Below are positions 51,395 through 64,000 of a DNA stretch of 64,000 nucleotides, one piece after another. Each line of letters begins with the position of its first letter. Positions within the stretch are counted from its first letter, which is position 1. Location: assembly GCA_026874595.1 (NCBI GenBank), contig CM049314.1, positions 52,621,812-52,685,811 on the forward strand, in the 5' to 3' direction. The translations under genes were made by a program, and so were the position numbers. Source of the stretch: Sipunculus nudus (lineage: Eukaryota; Annelida; Sipuncula; Golfingiida; Sipunculidae). The notes under the pieces were generated by a model. The model saw only the letters and a list, made by a program, of their open reading frames with translations. It was not told the origin of the DNA and ran no database searches.

Positions 51395-51777
51395 AGTGAT
51401 GTAGAAACAATGTAACTGCTGTGGTATTCAGTGATGTAGAAACACTGTTAATGATGTGGTATTGAGTGATGTAGACCCTGTGTTGATGCTATGGTATTCA
51501 GTGATCTAGAAACACTGTTGCTGCTGTGGTATTCAGTGATGTAGACACTGTTGATGCTGTGGTATTCAGTGATGTAGACACTGTTGATGCTGTGGTATTC
51601 AGTGATGTACACACACTGTTGATGCTGTGGTATTCAGTGATGTAGACACAGTGTTGATGTTGTGGTATTCAGTGATGTAGACACACTCTTGATGCTGTGG
51701 TATTCAGTGATGTAGACACACTGTTGATGTTGTGGTATTCAGTGTTGTAGACACACTGTTGATACTGTTTTATTCAG
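51395..51777 (+). repeat. Tandem array, 35-bp unit containing an acceptor copy (TR7)
   Basis: About 10 copies of GTTGATGCTGTGGTATTCAG followed by TGATGTAGACACACT. The last copy reads GTTGATACTGTTTTATTCAG and its AG at 51776-51777 is the functional acceptor of exon 6. All upstream copies therefore repeat the polypyrimidine and AG region of that acceptor, mostly with GG in place of TT before TATTCAG. Confidence 0.9.
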
Positions 51778-51950
51778 GTCCAGATGAAGCCAGCCATCCA
51801 GGAGCTGGAGGCGGGCCTGGAGCACAAGATTTCTGAGGGAGGGGCCAACTTCAGCGTGGGACAGAGACAGCTGTTTTGTCTTGGCAGGGCCATATTGAGG
51901 AGAAATAATATCTTGGTAATTGATGAAGCAACTGCCAATGTCGACCCAAG
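51778..51950 (+). CDS. ABCC4: ABCC4-like transporter, exon 6 of window (NBD2 signature and Walker B)
   Basis: It encodes [20 protein letters not shown], then [19 protein letters not shown] and [19 protein letters not shown] is the ABC signature in its usual ABCC NBD2 form. ILVIDE is Walker B with the catalytic Glu. ANVD is the D-loop. It follows exon 5 in phase 0 (...QALEE|VQMK) and ends after two bases of the Arg codon (AG|G), completed at 54004. The donor GTGGGG at 51951 departs from the GTRAGT consensus; it is chosen because frame and homology leave no other option. A Gly (CLGRA) replaces the common Ala before the conserved RA. Confidence 0.93.
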
Positions 51951-52829
51951 GTGGGGTTTATTTTATCTATTAAGAACAATCTCCCATCTGATGTTCCTCA
52001 GACTCGTTTTACATCAGTATAGACAGTAGCATTTGCACAAAAGAGACAACTCAGTTCATTTGAATTTCAACAAAATTATTTACAATATATACAGAAAAAT
52101 AAATAGCTGGTTGGGTTAAAAACCCTTTCATAACTTGTGTTCTCCAGTCTGAACCCTCACAGTCCATATCAGGATAGAGTGGACCAGTTCACTTCTATAA
52201 TTAAATAAAAGAAAAAAATATTTACTGGCCCATAAGGGTTTGCTCATTATTTGGTCTTAACTGGGCTGTTTCAAATTAATAAGAACTATGTTTAAGACTC
52301 CGCAAACATGAGATAATCCCATTGTTAACAGGAACTCTGTTCACAGGAATGAAATAAACAATATATTAAATAAGTATTGATGGGGTTCTGGTTTGTTGAT
52401 GACTAGTTATGGGTCATAGGTACTTTAGATCCCCTTTTTATGGCCGCACATTCATTTTCAGCTGCACCCTGAGTTTGCAAGGTCACCGTAAGAAAGTCCA
52501 AATACTCAAAAAACTATGTCTTGTGAACGCAATAACTTTTAAAGGGCTGCATATATTCCTCCAAAATTTGACACAATGATGGTTCCCACAAAAATCTTGG
52601 ACGACTTCCAGGTCAAATCTGCTGAAATGTAAAATTTTTGATTTGGCCCTCAAATTTGTTACACCAGTCGTCCCTACAATGTTCTCAAAGGAGTTCCTAC
52701 CACAATCTTGGATGAGTTTGAAACCTGATGACCTTGACAGGGTCAGATCTCTCACCAGTTTCTTCATTAATATAACCTATGTACAAAGGGGGGGGGGGGG
52801 GAGAGACATCTGTTTTTTGCAAGTGCAAA
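51951..52829. other. Intron 6, left part
   Basis: AT-rich sequence, then at 52430-52790 a stretch resembling the body of dispersed repeats (GCAATAACTTTTAAAGGGC). A G-run of about 12 lies at 52790. No coding signal of the transporter was seen. Confidence 0.45.
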
Positions 52830-53750
52830 AACAAGCTATTCTAGTTATAATTCTAGCTTTAACAATGATTTATCTTCGATAAAAGAGTGGGCAGATCAGT
52901 GGCTGGTGATGTATAACCAGCAAAAACTAAAGCCATGTATATTTCGCATGACCATGACCATTTAAAAGAACATTCTCGACTTGTAGTGAGAATTAAACAT
53001 ACCTATCAATGGTGTCTTATTTTATTTAACTTCTTTAGAAAACCATGTATCGAGATAATTGTTATGACTTTGAAACTCGATGCTAAAAACAGAAACGGGT
53101 GTAAGACAGGACTATCAGCTCTTACAATAAACTTTGCCATTTTGAACAGCTATTTCATAATTTTCAAACTGGGTTAGTATGTGCTTGGGAAAACATCAAC
53201 AAGTCATGTAGGAAAAACCAGACATTTCAGACGCGGCATTACGTGGCCTGTTTATAGCTTTCATACAATTAGGTCTGGTAGATATGATGTCCACATGTAC
53301 CTTTCACGTGTCTTGAGTGCAAAACACTAGGTAATATTTGTGTCGCGAGTGCAACGCGAGGGAAACAGAAATCGAATCAACATTATTTTAGTAGGGAAAA
53401 GAAATTTAGGAATATAACATGCAAGATAAAGAATGTAATGCTGTGCCCTAAATTTTCATTTGTTTCATATGAAGATCATAGATAATCCACTGTGTGAGTG
53501 TGGCATAGCTAATGAAACAATTGAAAATTACCTCTTAAAATGTCCATTACACTGTGAACCTAAAATGCAACTTGAAGTCAACTTGAAAAAGTTTTGTACT
53601 CTAGGAATAGACCTAATGTTATATGGCATTAACGACCTCTCACTTAAAAGAAAACTGTTTCATATTCAAGCAGGTCCAGGTCTATATTTCTGTGACAAAC
53701 CGATTTTGTTAATCCTAATTCTTAAGGATCAGAGTTTTGGATATCTTTAA
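52830..53750 (+). pseudogene. LINE (non-LTR retrotransposon) reverse-transcriptase remnant
   Basis: Near 52862-52960 the sequence reads NNDLSSIKEWADQWLVMYN and then, after a frameshift, KTKAMYIS. This is the usual end of a LINE reverse-transcriptase domain. From about 53436 to 53750 it reads CALNFHLFHMKIIDNPLCEC and NYLLKCPLH, the Cys/His zinc-binding tail (zf-RVT type) of such proteins. The part between is degraded, with stops in all frames. It is a decayed piece of a Jockey/CR1/RTE-like element. The precise clade cannot be told from the fragment. Confidence 0.65.
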
Positions 53751-57570
<3,820 letters not shown>

Positions 57571-57819
57571 CCTAAGTAAGTGGCAGCATGGATGAAATTT
57601 TGTCATTTAATTGTCTGTGCTGCAAACGTCACAGCTTCTTCGTGTGTTCTTTCTGGCAGATGCTAGGTTCTGTTGATATCAGTTGATAGTTTCAAACTCA
57701 TAGGTTTTGTTAATCACAGGGGATTATATGTTAAATTGTGTCATCATATTGACGCCATTGTCTACATGGAAAGTCACCGTGGTCTGTCACAGAATGTCAT
57801 GTTTTGTGTGTACTAACAG
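57571..57819. other. End of intron 7 with branch-point-like acceptor
   Basis: Unique sequence between the 57-bp array and the last exon. It ends TGTGTACTAACAG at 57819. TACTAAC equals the optimal branch-point heptamer but is too close to the AG to act for this acceptor, so the resemblance is probably chance. Confidence 0.6.
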
Positions 57820-57993
57820 GTACTTGATGAGGGGCACATAGTAGAGTTTGACAAGCCATACAGTTTGCTTCAAAATGATAGGAGTCATCTGTACAGAATG
57901 GTGGAGAACACGGGCAGCTCTGAGATGGAGAAGCTTGTAGAGCTGGCTCGTCAGTCTTTCATCCTGCAGACAGACCATGGTGAAGTCTCATAG
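57820..57993 (+). CDS. ABCC4: ABCC4-like transporter, last exon (C-terminus)
   Basis: A terminal exon of 57 codons and TAG. It starts VLDEGHIVEFDKPYSLLQND, the final strands and helix of the nucleotide-binding domain, and ends FILQTDHGEVS. The match to the ABCC4 end (VLDSGRLKEYDEPYVLLQN) is clear up to the RMVE segment. The tail after that is short. It lacks the longer extension and the C-terminal PDZ-binding ETAL that I remember for mammalian MRP4. Acceptor AACAG at 57819; phase 0. All eight exons sum to 1229 bases plus one upstream base, exactly 410 codons with the stop. Confidence 0.92.
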   Translation, partial: VLDEGHIVEFDKPYSLLQNDRSHLYRMVENTGSSEMEKLVELARQSFILQTDHGEVS

Positions 57994-58435
57994 GTGTGAC
58001 CTCGGGCAGGCAGAGGAAACAATACGGGTATAAAGTCAGGAAAGCAAACCAAAGAAATGAAGTAAATGCTGTGTGGTTTTAAATTAGGAAATTGCAGGAA
58101 AACAGAATCTATGATTAAGGGACTCTATTTCTGAAGAATTGTGAAAAACAAAGGAATTAAACAGAACAAATCAAAAAAGGTCTAATCAGCTGCATACTAA
58201 AGGTTTAATAGATCTAGGATGTTTTGTTTGTTGTATTTTATGTCTCACAGTTTTCATTAGGTGTGTTTTTATTGGATTGGTGAACAGATTGTTTTAAAGT
58301 TTTGTTTATCAGGATTGGAAGTTTATTTATTCTAATAAAAGTAACATTTTAATGAAATAGCATTGTAAAAACTATTTAATTAAATGAATGCATGTGGTCT
58401 TTCATAATAATTTATGGTCTCAGTGATGGTCTCTT
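57994..58435 (+). other. 3' UTR of the ABCC4-like gene
   Basis: AT-rich sequence after the stop codon, with a canonical AATAAA at 58334-58339, about 340 bases downstream of the stop. The part from about 58180 to 58435 is similar to 62650-62930 (shared GGTCTAAT, TTTTAATGAA, GAATGCATGTGGTCTTT-like and GGTCTCAG phrases). It belongs to a duplicated unit now split by a family A element. The transcript end has not been observed. Confidence 0.6.
58334..58339 (+). terminator. Candidate polyadenylation signal AATAAA
   Basis: The hexamer AATAAA lies 341 bases after the TAG, in an AT-rich context with T- and GT-rich sequence further on. The hexamer is common in such sequence, so position relative to the stop is the main support. 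Confidence 0.5.
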
Positions 58436-61400
58436 GTTAGCTTGGCTGCCTGTAAGTCATCTGAGCTATAGCAATCAACCTTTGTCCGGCGTCTGTCTGT
58501 CCGTCTGTATAGCTGTCTGTCCGTCCATTAACCAGGCACAAATCGTAACCACTAGACCTAGAATCTTCTGACTTGACATCCTGGGAGGTCAATAAAAAAA
58601 CTCCTTGGAAACCTAAAATTAGGTCTCTGTATATATAATTACCCATATTCTTCTTGCTATGGGGCTCCGAAGTACCCCCCCCCCCGAATAATGGAAAATT
58701 TGATGCAAAAGCTGAAGTATCTGAAGAACTAATGCATTGATCACCATAATTTTTTGCATGGATATTGATCATGGAGTTTTTCATCAGTTTCTGCAGACTG
58801 GTGGCGCCACCTATATTTTTTTTGATTTTTTACTATTTTTTTTTCTCTATTTTTGAGACTTTAAAAGATGCATTTACCTGTTTACAAGGCTCATATTGTA
58901 ACGACCGGACCTAGAATCTTCTCTCTTGATATGCAGGGAGGCCCATGAAAAGTCTCTTTGGAAACCTGAAATTAGGTCTCTGTTATCCATAACCTCTGAG
59001 CTATGGGGCTCCGAATAACTCCCCAGGATAATGGAAAATTTCATACAAAAGCTAAAGTATCTCAACAACTATTGCATTGATCACCATGATTCTTTGCATG
59101 GTTATTTTTCATGGAATGTTTCATCAGTTTCTGCAGTATGGTGGCGCCACCCATATTTTTTTTATTTTTTACAAATGTTAAGATGCAGTCAAAATTTTGA
59201 TACTAAAGCTCAACAACTGCACTGATCATGATTATGTGCATGAACATTGATCATGGGGTGTTCTATCACCTCCTGCAGACTGGTGGTGCCACCTTTATTT
59301 TTAGCGAACCTGTGGGCGTCCGTCGTCTGTACGTTAACCATAACTCTCTCAAAAACGGCGGGAGCTAGGATCACCAAATTTTTTGCAAATAATCAGTCAT
59401 CCAAAAAACTATATCTGATTTTCTTTTATTTTTTTCTAACCCCATTTTCTCAGATTTTATGGGGAAAAAGCTAAAAAAGCTTTAATAACCTTCCTGTTTG
59501 TTCCAATGGTTCCAGTTCAGAGATTTTTTTAACTTTGTCAACTGTCCAAAAAAGCATTTTAAAATTTAAATCTCAGAAATGGCTGGAGCTATTATCACCA
59601 AATTTTTTGCAAATAATCAGTCATCCAAAATCTTCTTGTTTGTTTGAATGGTTCCAGTCAGAAATTTTTGTCCGAGTTACAGAGGTTGAACTTTGTCATC
59701 TGTCCAAAAAAGCATATTAAAATTTAAATCTCAGAAACAGCTGAAGCTATCATCACATAATTTTAGGCCAATGTTGGTCACATAGGTCATATCTGAAATT
59801 GAGGTATTGGTGGCACCACCTGCATCGGCCTTTTTTGTACAGGGTCATCAGTGCCTGTATCACACTGAGGGCTACAAAAAACTTCTTCTCTAAAACAATA
59901 TGGCCAAAATGTTTAATACCCCACAGAAATGATCCTAGGCTAGTGCTCTCTGAAGTTTGTTCAAATTGTCTCTGTTCAGTGACTTTTGGCTAAGTTATGG
60001 GAAGCTGAATTTAGTCATATGCCATAACAGCCCATTTTAGCACAGTGGCTACAAAGATCTTCTTCTCAAAAACCACTTGGCCAATTTCTTAAATCTCACG
60101 CATTAATAATGGTTTTCAAATGGTTTTTGTTCAGTGCTTTTTGGCTGAGTTATGGGAAGCTGAACTTAGCCAGTTTGCTGTATCTTCCTATACCAGTTAT
60201 AAACCTGCAAAACGTTTTTTGACTGATGCCACTGAAGCCAGTTTGTTAAATATTTTACAAGAATAATCCACACATTAATTCTTATAATAATTGTCATTAA
60301 TGGTTTCACATGAATGATTTTTGGCTGAATTATGGAGATTGAATTGACTCATTTTACCATATATGTTAGGTGTGTGATACTGTTACATCTAGCCTGGCAC
60401 CAGGTTATCAGCATCCAATACATGATGCCACTAGACATTTATATTTCAGGTTATATTTGGTTAATATTGACAAGAAAGTTTTTTTAAAACTTTAAAAAAA
60501 AAATAGATTTATGATTTAAGTTATTCATAATACCAGACAATGTTACAATCATGGAGATTCAGCTCTCTATTTGTATATAAAGACAATTATACATGGATTA
60601 TAAATTATTGGTATCCCTACTCAACTTAATTCAAGAATTGCCATCAGTGAGATATATCTGCATTTTAATTTTGCAGTCAGTATGCATCTGTAATAATTTT
60701 ACATATATTCCTGATTTCTTTTTTATAAAAAGTCAGCTGAAAGCATTTTGTATTGGGAAAATTAATTTCAAAGTTATTTCAAGTAGGGACGTTTGTGTAC
60801 AGATGGCAGCACTTGGTTTACCATTGGCAGATTGTCAGTGGCTTGGTGTTGGCCATTAGCCAAGATAATGTCAGCTCTATTAATAGTTTTGGTACAGTGC
60901 CATGATTTGAAGAAGTGCAGCCAGGGAAAGGTCGAGAGTTCACTCAGTGCAGTAGCTGCATTCTATTTATAGCTATGGCAGACTGCTCACTGCATCAGAT
61001 TTGGCACCAAAGTTCAGCCTGGATCTATTTATAGCTTTGGCAGACTGCCAACTGTGTCAGATTATGCAACAGGTCAAGAGTTTTCTCAGTGTAGCCAAGT
61101 GCAGGTCAAAAGTTCACTCAGTCTAGCCAGGTGCAGGTCAAGAGTTCACTCAGTGCAGTAGCTTGAGGCAGCAATTTGTCACAGTTCACTCATGGGCAAC
61201 TGCCTTACTCACCTAAGCCTTGTCAACCCAGTGCATCAAACTCTGGGGAAGTTAGATGTATTGACCTGATATTTTGACCTGTCTATGCGTCTTTGATGGT
61301 TTTCTCATTTACAAGACAGGTGGTGCCACCTACATTGAGTTTTTCAGTGTATGCGCCTGCTTATTTCTACAGAGGAATTTGATATATCAGCCTAAAATTG

Positions 61401-62491
61401 GGCATGTTTATACATATCGGGTAGCTTTATAGCGTACAAGACTGGTGGCGCAACCTGCAATGATTTTTGCACAGTGTATGTCCCTGCTTATTTCACAGGA
61501 GGGGTTTGACATATCAGTCTGACATAGGGCATATGTATATATCTCTTCGTTGTATACAAGATAAGTGGTGCCAGCTACAATCATTGTATCCGCCAAAACA
61601 GAGTTTTGCGGATACTATGTTTTAAGTTGGACGCTGACACCACCACCACCCAGACAGTCAGATGGGGCACGAATTGTATCCATTTGGCCTAGAATCTTCT
61701 AACATATAATTCAGGGAGGTCCTAGAAAAATGTCCTTACAAACCCGAAATTAGGTCACTGTGACTTATATTTTGTGACCTATGGACCAAAAACATGATTT
61801 TGAGCATCCAGACAGTCAGATGTTGCACAGATTGTATCCATTAGGCCTAGAATCTTCTGACCTAATATTCTGACAGCCTTGGCTAATGTCCTTGGAAATC
61901 TGAAATAAGGTAATCATGACCCATATTCTGTGACCTATAGGAAAAGGTGTCATATGAACACCCACACAGACGGAGCTCAAAGTGTACCCATTAGGCTTCT
62001 TACATAAAATCCAGGGTGGGCCTTGGCAAATGTCCGTGGAAACATGAGATTAGGTCATTGTGACCTATAATCTTCAACCTACATGGAAAGAGGTGTCATG
62101 TGAGCACCCTGAATGTCAGAAGGGCACAAATTGTATGCATTAGGCCTAGAATCATCCAGGGAGCAACATATAGGCAAATCTGTTGGAAACCAGAAATAAG
62201 GTCATGCAGCACAGGCTATATTCTAGTGAGCTATAAGCCATTGAAATATGAATTTGAGCACCCAGACAGACAAGGATCTTATTGTATCTATTTTTCTTTG
62301 AACCTTCTTTTGAAAAGTCTAGGGAGGACCTTGGCTCATCTCCTATGAATCCTGAAATTTTTATTTTCCATCCTTTTTCAACATAGTAACATTAGCCATA
62401 GGCTGTTCTCACAGACAATATATAACATTAATAAAAGAAATGAGCCCCCAGTGAAATTCAGCTGAGCGTCATGGGCTGTGGGCCACTTGTT
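58436..62491 (+). mobile_element. Family A element in the 3' flank, with nested repeats
   Basis: The 5' hairpin (degenerate first arm TTAGCTTGGCTGCCTG, second arm AGTCATCTGAGC) is at 58436. The 3' end is CAGCTGAGCGTCATGGGCTG with GGGCCACTTGTT at about 62491. It contains two A body blocks (58550-58860 and 58870-59170), an old dispersed repeat (59300-60380), a family F piece (60880-61580), a family B 5' fragment (61584-~61640) and further A-like blocks with TTGTATCCATT-GGCCTAGAATC phrases (61670-62350). None of its short open frames is gene-like. Confidence 0.6.
61584..61640 (+). mobile_element. Family B 5'-end fragment
   Basis: It begins TTGTATCCGCCAAAACAGAG and the second hairpin arm GTTTTGCGGATAC, identical to copies 2 and 3. 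It is then lost after ACTATGTTTTAAG, and A-like body sequence follows. No B 3' end lies downstream in the window. Confidence 0.7.
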
Positions 62492-62999
62492 AAATATTTA
62501 AAAAGTTTCTGGTCTCACTTTTTGATTAACTGTAAAACCGTGTATTCTGCCATACTCAGATCAATGTGATATCTGATGTACATCCTGATATCAGACATGT
62601 TCAGACAAGGTCATACCAGTTTATAGGTGGTACAAATGAGAAGATGTTCAGTCTAATGAGCTGCAGGCTCAAGGTTAAACAGATTGTAGGATGTTTTTTT
62701 TTATATTGTTTTGTATCCCAGTTGTCATAGGGTATGTTTTAATGGGAGGAGTGAACAAATTGGTTTTAGAAGTTTTGTTTCCTGGGATTAGAAGAAAGAA
62801 AAATGGTGAGATGGGTTAATTGTATTCATATCAAATAGCATGGTCTATTTTAATATTGTAATCTATTTAATTTAATGAACGCATGTGGTCTTTGGTAATT
62901 AATTTTGGTCTCAGCATTGGTCTTTTGTTTAAAAAGATTCTTGTCTCACTTTTTGAATATCTGTAAAGCAACATTTTATGTTATATTAATGTAACTACT
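62492..62999. repeat. Second and third copies of the 3' UTR-type duplication unit
   Basis: AAATATTTAAAAAGTTTCTGG plus TCTCACTTTTTGATTAACTG at 62490 returns at about 62930 as AAAAAGATTC and TCTCACTTTTTGAATATCTG, giving a unit of ~440 bp. The part 62650-62930 matches the 3' UTR at 58180-58435. The 3' region of the gene was therefore duplicated in tandem before the family A element split it. Confidence 0.6.
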
Positions 63000-63385
63000 G
63001 AAATCAGGCATGTTCAGACTGGTGTATCATCCTGATATCAGGCATGTTCAGACTGGTGTATCATCCTGACATCAGGCATGTTTAGACTGGTCTGTCATCC
63101 TGACATCAGGCATGTTCAGACTGGTGTATCATCCTGACATCAGGCATGTTCAGACTGGTGTATCATCCTGACATCAGGCATGTTCAGACTGGTGTATCAT
63201 CCTGACATCAGGCATGTTCAGACTGGTATATCATCCTGACATCAGGCATGTTCAGACTGGTGTATCATCCTGACATCAGGCATGTTCAGACTGGTGTATT
63301 ATCCTAACATCAGGCATGTTCAGACTGGTGTATCATCCTGACATCAGGCATGTTCAGACTGATGTATCATCCTGACATCAGACAT
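63000..63385. repeat. Tandem array, 34-bp unit (TR9), 3' flank
   Basis: About 11 copies of CATCCTGACATCAGGCATGT followed by TCAGACTGGTGTAT. The first copies have CCTGATATCAGG, a perfect 12-bp palindrome; later copies have CCTGACATCAGG. A precursor-like single copy lies at about 62570-62605 in the preceding duplication unit, which suggests where the array arose. Confidence 0.93.
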
Positions 63386-63904
63386 CAAGGTCATATCAGG
63401 GTAGTCAGCTGAGCGTCATGACCAGTGAGTCTCTTGCTGTTTGATAACACATCCTGTCTTATGTAAATAATTTACCAATCTGTATATTATTTTAATACTT
63501 TGGACCAGTCAGCAAATCAGGAACTTGACATTTGCAAGTAAAATTCTGTTACTCCATCATGGGTGTTTGACTTACTGAACGATGTTTACACCTTAAATGT
63601 GATGTTATAAAAATTCAAATTGGGTATTTTTGTTAGTGTTCAGTTTATAAGTATTTATTGCTGTGATGTAACTTTGGTCTTTAGCTGTTAGTGTATTTAA
63701 ATATGGTCACAAACAAACTGACCAAACTGCATTTATTTTGTTTGTTCTGTGAACTCTTTATTTATAAAACTCACTAGTACTTTATACTTAATAATAAGAC
63801 TCAGTGTTATGTGTATGTTAAATATATCTATTATTGTATTAAATGTACTTGCAGATCTGCTTTCTCCTTTTTTTCTTTGGGTGTTTTCTCATTTATATGA
63901 TTTT
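63386..63904. other. 3' flank, nothing recognised beyond an element end
   Basis: It begins with a family A 3' end (GTCAGCTGAGCGTCATGACC near 63402, palindrome degraded). It continues as AT-rich sequence without coding signals. Confidence 0.5.
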
Positions 63905-64000
63905 TATTTCGGCTGAGTGAAAGTCAACTCAGCTATATAGCGATCAGTCTGTGTTTGTCATGTGTCTGTCTGTCCATTAACCAGGCTCAAATCGTAACCA
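63905..64000 (+). mobile_element. Family A element 5' end, cut by window edge
   Basis: A degenerate 5' hairpin (CGGCTGAGTGAAAGTCAACTC) is followed by the family body (CTGTCTGTCCATTAACCAGG, CAAATCGTAACCA) up to the end of the window. Confidence 0.6.

Noticed and set aside
57811-57819. TACTAAC as the branch point of intron 7
   Set aside because: Its branch adenosine would be only a few bases from the AG, too close to serve this acceptor.

Overview
This is a eukaryotic, animal-type genomic window. One protein-coding gene runs along the + strand from the left edge to about 58.4 kb. It is the 3' third of an ABC subfamily C transporter, closest by eye to ABCC4/MRP4. Eight exons can be placed (2744-2974, 18722-18822, 24448-24645, 26006-26161, 47872-47961, 51778-51950, 54004-54109, 57820-57993), all with GT-AG borders. 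Their phases chain without a break into about 409 codons ending in TAG. They encode the end of transmembrane domain 2 and a complete second nucleotide-binding domain (A-loop, Walker A, Q-loop, signature, Walker B, D-loop, H-loop). The start of the gene lies upstream of the window. AT-rich sequence, very repeat-rich introns and the kinds of dispersed elements present suggest a mollusc, perhaps a bivalve; this is inference and not proven here.

Coding sequence is about 2% of the window. Nine tandem arrays cover about 23 kb (roughly 36%): 44-bp units at 1-2599 (intron before the first visible exon), 30-bp at 3297-10545 and another 30-bp family at 14905-18465 (intron 1), 43-bp at 22166-23910 (intron 2), 53-bp at 25381-26005 (intron 3), 43-bp at 48271-51390 and 35-bp at 51395-51777 (intron 5), 57-bp at 54053-57570 (intron 7) and 34-bp at 63000-63385 (3' flank). 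The first three have higher-order periods of about 0.9-1.05 kb. Their multiples-of-three units give long but meaningless open frames.

The most unusual signal is that three arrays are built from the gene's own splice junctions. The 57-bp unit is the last 39 nt of exon 7 plus its GTAAGT donor region, repeated about 62 times. The 53-bp unit is the acceptor of exon 4 plus its first ~27 coding nt, repeated about 11 times before the real exon. The 35-bp unit carries the TATTCAG acceptor of exon 6.

Intron 4 (21.7 kb), parts of introns 1 and 2 and the 3' flank are a stack of nested transposable elements. Several families (called A, B, D, E and F here) share one terminal design: a 5' end folded as a hairpin, the same arm again in inverted form near the 3' end, then a short 3' palindrome and a CTAG or CTTG end next to T. 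This resembles non-autonomous Helentron/Helitron2-type elements (HINEs). One copy sits inside the broken transposase gene of a pogo/Tigger-like transposon (40138-46259) without any visible target-site duplication. A TIR element (30107-31309), a LINE remnant (52830-53750), a pair of diverged ~1-kb repeats and a CpG-richer stretch with CRE, CCAAT and YY1-like motifs (31380-32340) complete the picture. No tRNA, rRNA or CRISPR was seen.
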